Shown here piece by piece: positions 1 through 7,986 of a DNA stretch of 64,000 bases. Made by a program: the position numbers and the translations under genes. The notes under the pieces were generated by a model. That model had not been told where the DNA came from, did not search any database, and saw nothing but the letters and a program-made list of their open reading frames with translations. The stretch comes from Amycolatopsis bullii (lineage in GTDB: Bacteria > Actinomycetota > Actinomycetes > Mycobacteriales > Pseudonocardiaceae), in NCBI RefSeq assembly GCF_014654205.1, contig NZ_BNAW01000004.1:283369-347368 (forward strand), given 5' to 3'. The first letter of the stretch is position 1. Every line of letters begins with the position of its first letter.

Positions 1-1077
1 GATCGAGTTCTCGATGCCGAACCCGGCGCGGTGCGCGCCGAGGTCGAAGCCGGCGCCGTGGTCGCGGACGGACACCGTGACAACGCCTTCGCGTTCTTCC
101 AGGCACACCACGGCCTTCGCCGTCTTCGCGTGCTTCAAGGTGTTTCGCAGTGCTTCGCGGGTTGCGTCGTGAAGGGCGTTGACCACGGCTTCGGGGACGT
201 CGGTGGGTTTCGCGAGCACGACGAGATCGACGCGGAGCCCGTCCGCCGTCATCTCGACCGCCAGGGCGCCGAGGCGGTGTTCGAGCCCGCCCGGCTCGGC
301 GGGCGCGTCGCCGTCGAGGCTCAGCCGCAGGCGCAGGGCGTGCGCGCGGGCGGTGCGGCGGACCTCGTCGAGGCTGCCTCGCGGGTCGAGCGCGTCCCCG
401 GGTGCGGGCAGCGCGAGGGACTCCATGACCTGCAGGACGGTGTCGTGGACGTGGCGGCGGTGCCGTTCCCGCTCGGCGGCCCGGCCGCGCTGCTCGCCCA
501 GCCCGAGCGCGAACCGCACGGACCCGGCCACGAGCAGCACGATGGCCAGCGCCGTCACCACGGCCGCAACCAGGGCCAGCAGGATCCACGTCGCGGGCGC
601 CGACGTGCCCGACACCGCGGCCATGCCGTACCGCAGGAGCAGCGCGCCGGCGATCGCGACGGTCCCGGCGGGCGCGCCGCGCAGCAGGGTCCAGACCATG
701 ACCGTGCCCATGATGTTCGGCCAGGCCAAGGTGAGCAGCTCAGGTGAATGCGTCGCGAAGACAGCCGCGGCGAAGCTCGTCACGAGCGTGTACGCGGTAT
801 CGGCGGTGAGAACCGGCCGGATTCCCGTGGCGCGGCGGAAAACCCAGGCCACCTCCAGGAGGTTCGGCACCAGGTAGAGGGCGATCGCGATCCAGAGCAC
901 CGGCGCGTCGAACGGACCGCCGGACCAGACGACCTGCAGGAACAGCGCCAGCCGGAACGCGACCGGCACCAGCACCAGCCGCGGCACGGCATCCCGCACG
1001 AGCGTCAGCCCCATCCCGCCGAACCGCCCGCTCCGGCCGGCGAGCGCCCCCGCGCCGCCGAGCAGCACAACCCTCAC
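1..1077 (-). CDS. DesK/NarL-type sensor histidine kinase, C-terminus cut by window edge
   Basis: The frame is open from a GTG at 1077 to the window edge (359 codons seen); no stop lies in the window. Residues about 1-150 hold several hydrophobic segments, so the sensor is membrane-embedded. A HisKA_3-type H-box (RHRRHVHDTVLQ) sits near residue 180. An N-box-like stretch (REALRNTLKHAK) and a G-box (DHGAGFD, then GFGIENSI) at the edge belong to the HATPase domain. Such kinases phosphorylate a LuxR-type response regulator, which would be encoded just outside the window. The start has GGGGAGGAC 3 bases upstream. The gene diverges from the RiPP operon at 1310 and two dyads lie between them, so it may sense the signal controlling that operon. 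This last point is inference. Confidence 0.85.
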   Translation of the reverse strand, partial: MRVVLLGGAGALAGRSGRFGGMGLTLVRDAVPRLVLVPVAFRLALFLQVVWSGGPFDAPVLWIAIALYLVPNLLEVAWVFRRATGIRPVLTADTAYTLVTSFAAAVFATHSPELLTLAWPNIMGTVMVWTLLRGAPAGTVAIAGALLLRYGMAAVSGTSAPATWILLALVAAVVTALAIVLLVAGSVRFALGLGEQRGRAAERERHRRHVHDTVLQVMESLALPAPGDALDPRGSLDEVRRTARAHALRLRLSLDGDAPAEPGGLEHRLGALAVEMTADGLRVDLVVLAKPTDVPEAVVNALHDATREALRNTLKHAKTAKAVVCLEEREGVVTVSVRDHGAGFDLGAHRAGFGIENSI

Positions 1078-1090
1078 GACGTCCTCCCCG

Positions 1091-1112
1091 GATCAAGGCC
1101 CCTACCTTGATC
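1091..1112. promoter_or_regulatory. 8-bp perfect inverted repeat (candidate operator)
   Basis: GATCAAGG, a 6-base spacer, then CCTTGATC form a perfect dyad. It sits just upstream of the ribosome binding site of the kinase gene, in the divergent region shared with the RiPP operon. It looks like a binding site for a dimeric regulator; the regulator is unknown. Confidence 0.5.
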
Positions 1113-1119
1113 AGCCGAC

Positions 1120-1151
1120 CTGAAATGACAGCGTCAGCTCATTCATTTCAG
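1120..1151. promoter_or_regulatory. 9-bp perfect inverted repeat (candidate operator)
   Basis: CTGAAATGA and TCATTTCAG are perfect inverted copies separated by 14 bases. They lie in an AT-richer part of the 232-base divergent region (1078-1309) between the sensor kinase and the RiPP operon. Its position suits an operator for the plus-strand operon. No clear -35/-10 pair could be picked. Confidence 0.45.
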
Positions 1152-1309
1152 TTTACGACGCACTCAGCTTGCCCGCTGCGCTTCGGCACTGTCAACGGCT
1201 TCGGCCGTGCGCGGCGCAATCGAGAAGGCGTGCCCGGCTCCCGGGCGCCGCCATGCTTTTTGCACGGGCCGGGGATGAACAACCGCAGGGTGGGGGAAGG
1301 GGGCCGCGG

Positions 1310-2587
1310 GTGACGATCACGACGGAACCGCGTCGAAGTCCTCGTGACCTTCCGCCGGTGTTCTGGTGGATCTGGGTCAGCATCCTGGTCAACTGGGCCG
1401 GGGCCTTCACCCGGCCGGTGCTCGCCCTGTCGCTCACCGCGGGGCACGGCTACCCGGTGTCCTACGCCGGGTTCGTCATCGCGCTGATCGGGCTCGGCGG
1501 CCTGCTCGGCACGGTCGCCGGCGGAGTGCTCGCCGACCGGCTCGGCCGGCGGCCGACCCTCGTGCTGGCGCACCTGATCACGGCCGTCGCCATGGTGGCG
1601 CTGGGCACCGCCGGCGGGCACTGGCAGATCGAGGTGGCCGCCTTCGCGGTCGGGGCCGGCTCGACCGCCGCCCGGCCGGCGATGAACGCCGCGCTGGCCG
1701 ACGTCGTGCCGCAGGCCCACCGGCAGCGGGCGTTCTCCTTGAACTACTGGGCGGTCAACGTCGGCGTCGCGGCCTCCTCGGCCCTCGCCGGGGTGATGGT
1801 GACCTACGGCTACACGCTGGTGTTCGTCGCCGACGCGGCGGCCACCGCGCTGTGCGCGCTGATCGTGCTGCTGAAGGTGCCGGAAACCCGGCCCGCCGCC
1901 GCACCGCGGGCGCATCGCGAAGCCCGGACACGGCTGCGGCTCGACCGCCGTTTCGTGGTCTTCCTGCTCGCCACCCTCGCGATCGCGTCGGTGTACGAGC
2001 AGAGTGCGACGACCCTGCCGATCGTCATGGTCGGCGCCGGCCTCGGCGCCTGGACGTTCGGACTCGTGCAGTCCTTGAACGGGCTGCTCATCGCGCTCCT
2101 GCAGATCCCGCTGACGCGGTGGGGACGGCGGCACTCGCGCCGGGCGATCCTCGTGGGCAGCGCGTTGCTCATCGGGTGGGGGTTCGGGCTCAACGCGTTC
2201 GCCGGTGGCTTGCCCGGCTACGCGGTCGTCGCCCTCGTGTGGACCGTCGGCGAAATCCTGCAGATGCCGACCGGCAGCGCCGTCGCCGCCGACCGGGCAC
2301 CCGGCAGCCTGCGGGGCCGGTACGCGGCGCTCTACACGGGAGCGTGGGCGGCCGCGGCCCTGCTCGGCCCGCTCGGAGGCGGGTGGCTGCTCGACAGCGG
2401 TGGTCCGGCGTCCGTCTGGCTCGCCTGCGCCGTGCTCGGCGCGCTGGCCGCCGCCGGTTTCGCGTTCGCGACCGGCACCAAGACTCCCGCGCGAGGTTGG
2501 CGCCTCTCGCGCGCGGAACCGGGGGACACCCCGCAACCCGCCACCAAGACCGGTGGCGGGACCGCATTGGAAAGGACAGCACCATGA
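1310..2587 (+). CDS. MFS transporter, likely exporter of the RiPP product
   Basis: A 425-residue membrane protein with about twelve hydrophobic segments. The MFS loop 2-3 signature is visible (GVLADRLGRRPTLV, about residues 73-86), and WILVSILVNW-like hydrophobic helices start near residue 15. The GTG at 1310 was chosen over longer readings because GGGGAAGGGGG lies about 7 bases upstream and upstream codons look non-coding. The stop (TGA 2585-2587) overlaps the ATG of the precursor gene by four bases (ATGA), so the two are translationally coupled. MFS proteins move small molecules across the cytoplasmic membrane with a proton gradient. Coupling to a RiPP precursor and YcaO gene suggests it exports the mature peptide or gives self-immunity; that is inferred from context. 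Confidence 0.88.
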   Translation: MTITTEPRRSPRDLPPVFWWIWVSILVNWAGAFTRPVLALSLTAGHGYPVSYAGFVIALIGLGGLLGTVAGGVLADRLGRRPTLVLAHLITAVAMVALGTAGGHWQIEVAAFAVGAGSTAARPAMNAALADVVPQAHRQRAFSLNYWAVNVGVAASSALAGVMVTYGYTLVFVADAAATALCALIVLLKVPETRPAAAPRAHREARTRLRLDRRFVVFLLATLAIASVYEQSATTLPIVMVGAGLGAWTFGLVQSLNGLLIALLQIPLTRWGRRHSRRAILVGSALLIGWGFGLNAFAGGLPGYAVVALVWTVGEILQMPTGSAVAADRAPGSLRGRYAALYTGAWAAAALLGPLGGGWLLDSGGPASVWLACAVLGALAAAGFAFATGTKTPARGWRLSRAEPGDTPQPATKTGGGTALERTAP

Positions 2588-2796
2588 AGCAGGAGCAGTT
2601 CATCGTCAAGACCGGCCGCACCGCCGCGCCGGCCAGCCTCCGGGTGAACACCTGTGTCGCAGCCAGCCTCACGGTGAACACGTGTGTCGCCGCCCGCCTC
2701 GCGGTGAACACCTGTGTCGCTGCCCGCCTCACGGTGAACACCTGCGTCGCCGCCAGCCTGGTGGACAAGACCGGCCGGTCGGCGTCGATCGCCTGA
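2584..2796 (+). CDS. Multi-core RiPP precursor peptide with four VNTCVAA repeats
   Basis: A 70-residue peptide. Residues 1-19 form a short leader-like part (MKQEQFIVKTGRTAAPASL). Residues 20-59 are four uninterrupted 10-residue repeats of the form x-VNTCVAA-[S/R]-L, where x is R, T, A or T. Residues 60-70 form a tail that repeats the leader motif (KTGRTA in the leader, KTGRSA in the tail). Each repeat carries one adjacent Thr-Cys pair, the kind of residues YcaO enzymes turn into azolines. GGAAAGGA lies about 8 bases before the ATG. The gene overlaps the exporter stop (ATGA) and the YcaO start (TGATG). I do not recognise the family. Precursor status is inferred from small size, repeats, Cys/Thr content and coupling to YcaO. 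The modification could instead be of another YcaO type, such as thioamide. Confidence 0.85.
   Translation: MKQEQFIVKTGRTAAPASLRVNTCVAASLTVNTCVAARLAVNTCVAARLTVNTCVAASLVDKTGRSASIA
2641..2760 (+). repeat. Four tandem 30-bp in-frame repeats
   Basis: Four 30-base units, exactly in frame, encode residues 20-59 of the precursor. Across units the seven VNTCVAA codons and the final Leu differ only at silent third positions (ACC/ACG, TGT/TGC, GCA/GCC/GCT, CTC/CTG). Amino-acid changes occur only at the first position (R/T/A) and at the S/R position. Confidence 0.95.
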
Positions 2797-4166
2797 TGAC
2801 CGCCGTTCACGAAGGGCTGCCCGGCCGGAGTGGCGTACGCCGCTCCGCGCCGGGCCCCGGCCCGATCGTCACGCAGCTGCAGTCCTTCGCCGGCCTGCCC
2901 GGCACTCCGGAGGCGCTGCACCTGGCCGTGGCCGACATCCGGGACGTCCGCGCGGAAGTCCCGTGGCAGGGCGACCTGCAGGGCTTCGGCACCTCCTGGG
3001 ACGACCCCGGCCACGCCCGCCTGGCGGCGTGGGGCGAGGCGATCGAGCGCTACTGCGGGATCTGGCCACCCCAGGACCTGGTCCACGGCACCCACGCCGA
3101 CCTGGTCTCCCGCGGCCTGACCGCGCTTTCCCCCGACCGGCTCGTCGGCTACTCGCCGCGCCAGTACGCCACGCCGGGCTTCCCCTTCACGCCGTTCACC
3201 GACGCCTCCCCGGTGCACTGGATCCGCGCGACGTCCCTCGGCGACGGCAGCGAGATCCTCGTTCCCGCCTTCGCGGTCCACACGGGCTGGCCGCACACGG
3301 CGAAACCGGCCGAAGAGCCGCTGCACGCGTTCCCGGTGATCGGCGGCACGGCCGCCGGCGAAACCCTCGAAGACGCGATCCGGTCCGGGCTGCAGGAAAT
3401 CGTCGAACACGACGCCACGGCGGTCTGGTGGCTCAACGGAGCGCCCCAGCCCACCCTGGCTCCTCCCCCGCGCCTGGCCGAGCTCTCCGCCGGCCACGGC
3501 GAGGTTCACCTCTGGTCGATCGGCAACGAGTTCGGCGTCCCGGTGCTGGCCGCGGCCGTCCGGTCGCCCGAAGGCTGGCTGACGGTGGGCACGGCGATGC
3601 GGGCCGATCCCGAGCAGGCCGCGCTGAAGGCGCTGGCCGAGGCCTACATGCTCCAGATCACGTGCCGGACCTTGGACAACCGCGAGGCCGTCTCGGCGAT
3701 GATCGAAGGCTACGGCGACCACAGTCCGCTGCAGTCGTGGCGGGCTGGACGTGACTACGCCGACCGGTACCGCCAAGATTCCGCCGACATGGTCGAACTG
3801 CTCTGCCACCAGCAGCTGCACCTCGATCCGCGGGTGGGCGACGCCGCGCTGGCGTGGGCCGCACCGGGTCCGGCCGGTGACTGGGCGGCGATCCCGCGTC
3901 CGGCCGACGACTCCCTCGACGCACTGCACGCGTGCGTCGCGGCGGCCGGGCACGAAGTCCTCTACGTCGACCTGACCACGCCGGAGGCAGCCGAGGACGG
4001 CGTCACCGTCGTCCAGGTCCTCGTGCCCGGGACAGTGGGTACCGCGCCGGCCGCGTACCCGCCGCTCGGAGCGCGGCGGGTCCAGGACCTCGGGGCCCGG
4101 CTCGGCTGGTACCCGGAACCGCTCGGCGAGGAGGAACTGAACCGCCGTCCGCTGCCGCACGGCTGA
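2796..4166 (+). CDS. YcaO-domain RiPP-modifying enzyme (azoline-forming type likely)
   Basis: A 456-residue YcaO protein. The ATP-binding signatures are visible: WGEAIERYCG with Glu81, Glu84 and Arg85, and LQEIVEHDA with Glu201, Glu204 and Asp206. The C-terminus reads NRRPLPHG, a partial version of the proline-rich tail (PxPxP-like) of azoline-forming YcaOs. These enzymes activate a backbone amide with ATP so that Cys, Ser or Thr side chains cyclise. The start ATG overlaps the precursor stop as TGATG and has only a weak ribosome site, so translation probably depends on the precursor gene. No ThiF/RRE partner, dehydrogenase, TfuA or protease is in this operon. It may act alone, or share partners with the locus at 48-52 kb; that is speculative. 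Confidence 0.9.
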   Translation: MTAVHEGLPGRSGVRRSAPGPGPIVTQLQSFAGLPGTPEALHLAVADIRDVRAEVPWQGDLQGFGTSWDDPGHARLAAWGEAIERYCGIWPPQDLVHGTHADLVSRGLTALSPDRLVGYSPRQYATPGFPFTPFTDASPVHWIRATSLGDGSEILVPAFAVHTGWPHTAKPAEEPLHAFPVIGGTAAGETLEDAIRSGLQEIVEHDATAVWWLNGAPQPTLAPPPRLAELSAGHGEVHLWSIGNEFGVPVLAAAVRSPEGWLTVGTAMRADPEQAALKALAEAYMLQITCRTLDNREAVSAMIEGYGDHSPLQSWRAGRDYADRYRQDSADMVELLCHQQLHLDPRVGDAALAWAAPGPAGDWAAIPRPADDSLDALHACVAAAGHEVLYVDLTTPEAAEDGVTVVQVLVPGTVGTAPAAYPPLGARRVQDLGARLGWYPEPLGEEELNRRPLPHG

Positions 4167-4169
4167 TGT

Positions 4170-5351
4170 TCAGCGGCTGGCCAGCGCTTCCGCCTCCTCC
4201 CGCCGCCGCGACCGCCGGGCGGCGACGGCGGCGGGCAGGATCAACGCCGCGACGAGCGCGACGAAGACGAACGCCACGTCGTAATCCGTCGCCTGCGCGA
4301 TTCCGCCGACGATCGGCGGGCCGCCCAGGAAGCCGGTGTACGCGACGGCGGTGACGAAGCCGATCTCGCGTTCACCGCCGGTGCCGTCCCCGCGTTTGCC
4401 GGCGTCCCCGGCGAGGCTGAGGGCCATCGGGAAGGACGCGGCGAGACCCGCGCCGGCCAGCGCGAACCCGGCGTAACCCACGGCGGCGACCGGGATCGCG
4501 GCCGCGGCGACCAGCCCGGCGGCGGCGAGGGTGGCGCCCGCGGCGAGGCAGCGCGTCGGGCCGAACCGGCGTTGCGCCCACGGGCCCGCCAGCCGGGTCA
4601 GCGCCATGACCAGCTGGAACCCGGCGAAGGCGAGAGCGGCGGCGCCCTGGCCGACGCCGCGCTCGACCGTCATCAGCAGCGCCGACCAGTCCGACGACGC
4701 CCCTTCGGCGATGGCCGAGCACAGCGCGACCGCGGCGAGCAGCCACAGCACCGGCCGCCGGATCGGCGCGCGGGCCGGCGTGACCACGGGTTCTTCGGCG
4801 TGCTGCGGGCGGATGCCCGGAACGTCGCGGATCACGAGGGCCAGCACCAGGACCGCGACGACGGCGGCGACGGTGAGGTGGCGCGCCGGGGACCAGCCGT
4901 GGCCGGCGGCGAGGCCCGCGGCCAGCGAACCGGCGAGCGCGCCGAAGCTGAACCCCGCGTGGAAGACGGACATCACGGGCTTGCCCAGGCGACGTTCGAC
5001 CGCGACACCGGCGACGTTCATCGCGACGTCGAGCATCCCGACGCTCGCGCCGATCACCAGCAGCGCCCCGGCCAGCAGCGGAACGGTGGGCGCGAAACCG
5101 ATCAGCACCAGCGAACCGGCGGCCATCGCGGTGCTCCCGGCGACGACCGCCCTGGCACCGGACCGTTCGATCAGCCGTCCGGACACCGAGGCGGCGGCGA
5201 GCATGCCGACGCTGGCCCCGAGCAGCGCCAGGCCGAAGACGCCGGGTGAGGCGTGCACCTGCGCGGTCAGTGCGGGCGTGCGTGACGCCCATGACCCCAG
5301 CGCGAGCCCGTTGAGGGCGAAGACGGTGAACACCGCGATCCGGTCTCGCAT
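4170..5351 (-). CDS. MFS transporter, YbjJ/FucP-like sugar-type permease
   Basis: A 393-residue membrane protein that starts MRDRIAVFTVFALNG and keeps about twelve hydrophobic helices. The loop GRLIERSGARAVV near residue 55 is the MFS signature, and VSFHAGFS-like text (VMSVFHAGFSFGALAG) near residue 130 is typical of the YbjJ branch. ATG at 5351 was chosen because the homologous N-terminus begins there and GAGGG lies just upstream; the longer open frame upstream reads as non-coding. It is divergent from the LacI regulator at 5411 with a palindromic operator in the 59-base gap, so it is probably repressed by that protein and induced by a sugar-like ligand. It converges on the YcaO gene (3-base gap). 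Confidence 0.87.
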   Translation of the reverse strand: MRDRIAVFTVFALNGLALGSWASRTPALTAQVHASPGVFGLALLGASVGMLAAASVSGRLIERSGARAVVAGSTAMAAGSLVLIGFAPTVPLLAGALLVIGASVGMLDVAMNVAGVAVERRLGKPVMSVFHAGFSFGALAGSLAAGLAAGHGWSPARHLTVAAVVAVLVLALVIRDVPGIRPQHAEEPVVTPARAPIRRPVLWLLAAVALCSAIAEGASSDWSALLMTVERGVGQGAAALAFAGFQLVMALTRLAGPWAQRRFGPTRCLAAGATLAAAGLVAAAAIPVAAVGYAGFALAGAGLAASFPMALSLAGDAGKRGDGTGGEREIGFVTAVAYTGFLGGPPIVGGIAQATDYDVAFVFVALVAALILPAAVAARRSRRREEAEALASR

Positions 5352-5364
5352 GCCCTCAGCGTGA

Positions 5365-5378
5365 CTTAAGCGCTTCAG
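5365..5378. promoter_or_regulatory. LacI-type operator
   Basis: CTTAAGCGCTTCAG is a palindrome with one mismatched pair and the AAGCGCTT core with the central CG typical of LacI-family operators. It lies midway between the divergent MFS and lacI-type genes, so it could control both. Confidence 0.65.
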
Positions 5379-5410
5379 AAAGTCCACCGCGTGGTGACTA
5401 GACTGCGCGG

Positions 5411-6466
5411 ATGACCCGGCGGCGCCGTCCCACGCTCGACGACGTCGCCGACGCCGTCGGCGTCTCGCGCGCGACGGTCTCGAACGCCTACAACCGGCCC
5501 GACCAGCTGTCCGCCCGGCTGCGGGACGAGGTGCTGCGGGTGGCGGCCGAGCTGGGCTACCCCGGTCCGGACCCGACCGCGCGGAGCCTCGCGACCAGTC
5601 GCACGGGCGCGATCGCGGTCCTGCTGGACACGTCGCTGTCGATGGCGTTTTCGGACCCGGCGTTGTACCTGACGCTGGACGCGCTGGCGCGCGTGATCGA
5701 CCCGGGCGGCCACGCGTTGCTGCTCCTGCCCGGCGGCGCTTTCGGCGGGCCGCCCGCCGAACGCGTGCTCGCGGCGCAGGCCGACATCGCGATCGTGTAT
5801 TCGCTGCCCGACGGCGCTCCTTCGCTGGAGGCGGTACGCACGCGCGGGTTGCCGCTCGTGGTAATCGACCAGCCACGGCTGCCCGGCACGGCTCGAGTCG
5901 GCTGTGCGGACCGGGCCGGGGCGGCTTCGGCCGCGCGGCACCTGCTAGGCCTGGGGCACCGGCGGTTCGGGATCTTCGCCGCGTACAGCCATATTCGGTC
6001 CGGCGGGGGTGCGCTGACCGTGGCGGAGGCGGCGGCCGCGCCGTTCCACGACGTGCGTGAGCGGCTGGGCGGCTACCTGGACGAGCTGGGATCGTGCTCG
6101 GTCGTGGTGGAGGAGGCGGCCGGGCTCAGCGCGGAGAGTGCGATGGCCGGGGCGTTCGCGCTGCTCGGGGCGTCGCCGCGGCCGACGGCGGTGCTGTGCA
6201 TGTCCGACCAGCTGGCGCTGGCGGTGCTCGCCGCGGCCCGTGAGCTGGGGATCAGCGTGCCGGGTGAGCTGTCGGTGGCCGGTTTCGACGACAGTCCGCC
6301 GGCGTCGTGGTCGTCGCCGCCGCTGACCACGGTCCGGCAGGACCTCGCGGCCAAGGGGCGGATCGCCGGGGAATTGGCGCTGGGGCTGCTGGACGACGGG
6401 TCGGTGCCGGCGCCGGTCGAGGTGCCGGTTTCGCTGGTGGTGCGCGGGAGCACGGGCCCCGCGTAG
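5411..6466 (+). CDS. LacI-family transcriptional regulator
   Basis: A 351-residue protein. Residues 8-27 hold the LacI helix-turn-helix (TLDDVADAVGVSRATVSNAY), followed by the hinge-helix region (DPTARSLATSRTGAIAVL). The rest is a periplasmic-binding-protein-like ligand domain ending in the family feature VAGFDDSPPASWSSPPLTTVRQD near residue 300. Length is normal for the family. Members bind palindromic operators with a central CG and release them when a sugar or nucleoside binds. The operator at 5365-5378 lies 33 bases before its start. It most likely represses itself and the divergent MFS gene; the inducer cannot be read from sequence. Confidence 0.92.
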   Translation: MTRRRRPTLDDVADAVGVSRATVSNAYNRPDQLSARLRDEVLRVAAELGYPGPDPTARSLATSRTGAIAVLLDTSLSMAFSDPALYLTLDALARVIDPGGHALLLLPGGAFGGPPAERVLAAQADIAIVYSLPDGAPSLEAVRTRGLPLVVIDQPRLPGTARVGCADRAGAASAARHLLGLGHRRFGIFAAYSHIRSGGGALTVAEAAAAPFHDVRERLGGYLDELGSCSVVVEEAAGLSAESAMAGAFALLGASPRPTAVLCMSDQLALAVLAAARELGISVPGELSVAGFDDSPPASWSSPPLTTVRQDLAAKGRIAGELALGLLDDGSVPAPVEVPVSLVVRGSTGPA

Positions 6467-6644
6467 CACCGCCGCTGTTTTTACGCAAGACCTTCCTCGG
6501 CGGCTGTGGACAACCTTTTCATTGCCGGACACTTGTCCACAGATTCGAAATCGCGGGCTGACAAATCCCCCACCGCCCGCCAATCTGGAATCACACGTTC
6601 ACCGCGGCCCCGCAAGAGCCGCGATTCCGGAGGGGAAATCCACC

Positions 6645-7019
6645 ATGTCTTCACGTCGTCTTCGTTCCCGCCTGCCGCACATCGTGGTCCTGGCCATGGT
6701 CGGCCTGCTGACCAGCGTCGGAGCCGCACACGCGGGCACGGATCCGGGCTGCCGCAAGGGCGAGTTCTGCCTGTGGCCGTCCGACGGTTACGCCGGCGAA
6801 ATCCAGCGTTTCGACCTGCGCTCGGCCAATACCGAGGAATGCCTGCCACTACCGGAAGGATTCGACGGATCGTCGTTCGCGAATTTGATGACCCGCGACG
6901 TCACGGTGTACCAGGACGCGGAATGCTCGACGGAAGGAGATTTCGTCACCTATCCGGGTGGCGGCACGTACGTCCCGAACGCGCCATTCCTGGTCCGGGG
7001 CATCCAGATCTGGGAGTGA
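6645..7019 (+). CDS. Secreted peptidase inhibitor family I36-like protein
   Basis: A 124-residue protein. Residues 1-34 are a signal peptide: Arg-rich start (MSSRRLRSR), hydrophobic core (IVVLAMVGLLTSVGA) and an AHA cleavage motif. The mature part has four cysteines (GCRKGEFC, EEC, AEC) and the motif C-x4-FCLWPSDGYAGE-x3-FDL, typical of the I36 / SMPI-like beta-gamma-crystallin fold of Streptomyces metalloproteinase inhibitors. GGAGGGG lies 9 bases before the ATG, which is why this start is preferred over upstream ones. It is monocistronic, and probably secreted by Sec to inhibit extracellular proteases. Inhibition is a family property, not shown here. Confidence 0.85.
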   Translation: MSSRRLRSRLPHIVVLAMVGLLTSVGAAHAGTDPGCRKGEFCLWPSDGYAGEIQRFDLRSANTEECLPLPEGFDGSSFANLMTRDVTVYQDAECSTEGDFVTYPGGGTYVPNAPFLVRGIQIWE

Positions 7020-7227
7020 CCCCCTGACCCGGGCCCCGCAAAGCCGCCCGCTCCGTGGCAGGAGCCGGCTCGCGGCGGCGGCCGGGCCCGACCGGGGCCG
7101 CTCCCCCGAAGCGGCCCCACCCGTGGGCGCGCCCCCTGCGGCAGGGCGCGCCCACGGGCTCCCCGCAACCTGTCCCGGGGCCCCTGGCCCCTCAGGAGCC
7201 CTCCGAGGCCTACGGGAGCACTTCCGG

Positions 7228-7480
7228 GGCTTCACGCAGCGATCTGGGGCGCAACGAGCCCATCCGGGGCGCGCCGAGCCCCATCCGGGCTTCACGCGGC
7301 CTGATCCGAAACCTCACGCTCCCCATCCGAGGCCCCAGGCAGCCCTTCCAGGGGGCTCACGCACCCCATCCGGGCCTCACGCGGCCCGTCCGGGGCTCAC
7401 ACGGGGCCCATCCGGGGCTCATACGGCCCGTCCCGGGCTCACACGGGCCCATCCGGGGCGCACGGAGCCTGGTTCCGGGC
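7228..7480. repeat. GC-rich minisatellite, about twelve 20-22 bp units
   Basis: About twelve head-to-tail units follow the loose consensus GGGCTCACGCGGCCCATCCG. The units nearest the right end (from about 7353) are best conserved; those to the left are more diverged. The variable unit length (20-22) keeps no reading frame. There are no unique spacers, so it is not CRISPR. Confidence 0.75.
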
Positions 7481-7986
7481 GGGCGGGAGGTCTTCTGGAG
7501 TTCTCGGGTGGCGCTTTCAGCCGACCGGGGGGCGAACTCCAGCAGGCCGCCCGCCGGGGACCGGGCAGCCGCCCGGCGCCCGCACCGTGGCACCACTCAC
7601 CGTCCGCACCCAGCGACCCGACGAGCCACCGCTCACCACAGCCCCAACAGCCGGACCCGCGGCAGCCACAAAACCGACCACCCCAGCGGCCGGGCACCCA
7701 TCCGGCACGCACCCGCCAACGACGCCCGAGACCGAACCACCATTCGCCAAGACCCCGACGGCCCCCAACCGCTCGGCAACCCCCAGGTCGACCGCACCCA
7801 GCGGCCGAACGCCAGGCGGCCGAGGTGGTCGCCCCCGACGTTCCTGCAGGCAGGAGCCTCCTGCACACGATTTCCCAGCAGAAAGGGGGCCGGCAACCGG
7901 GCTCGCCGCCCGCTGCGCCGGGCAAGCAGCGGTGCGCAGAAGCCCACGGCGCTGCCTGCCCGGCCGCGGGTCGAGCGGGCGAGCAG

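Noticed and set aside
7228..7480. CRISPR array
   Set aside because: Units are head to tail with no unique spacers, and no cas genes are present. It is a tandem minisatellite.
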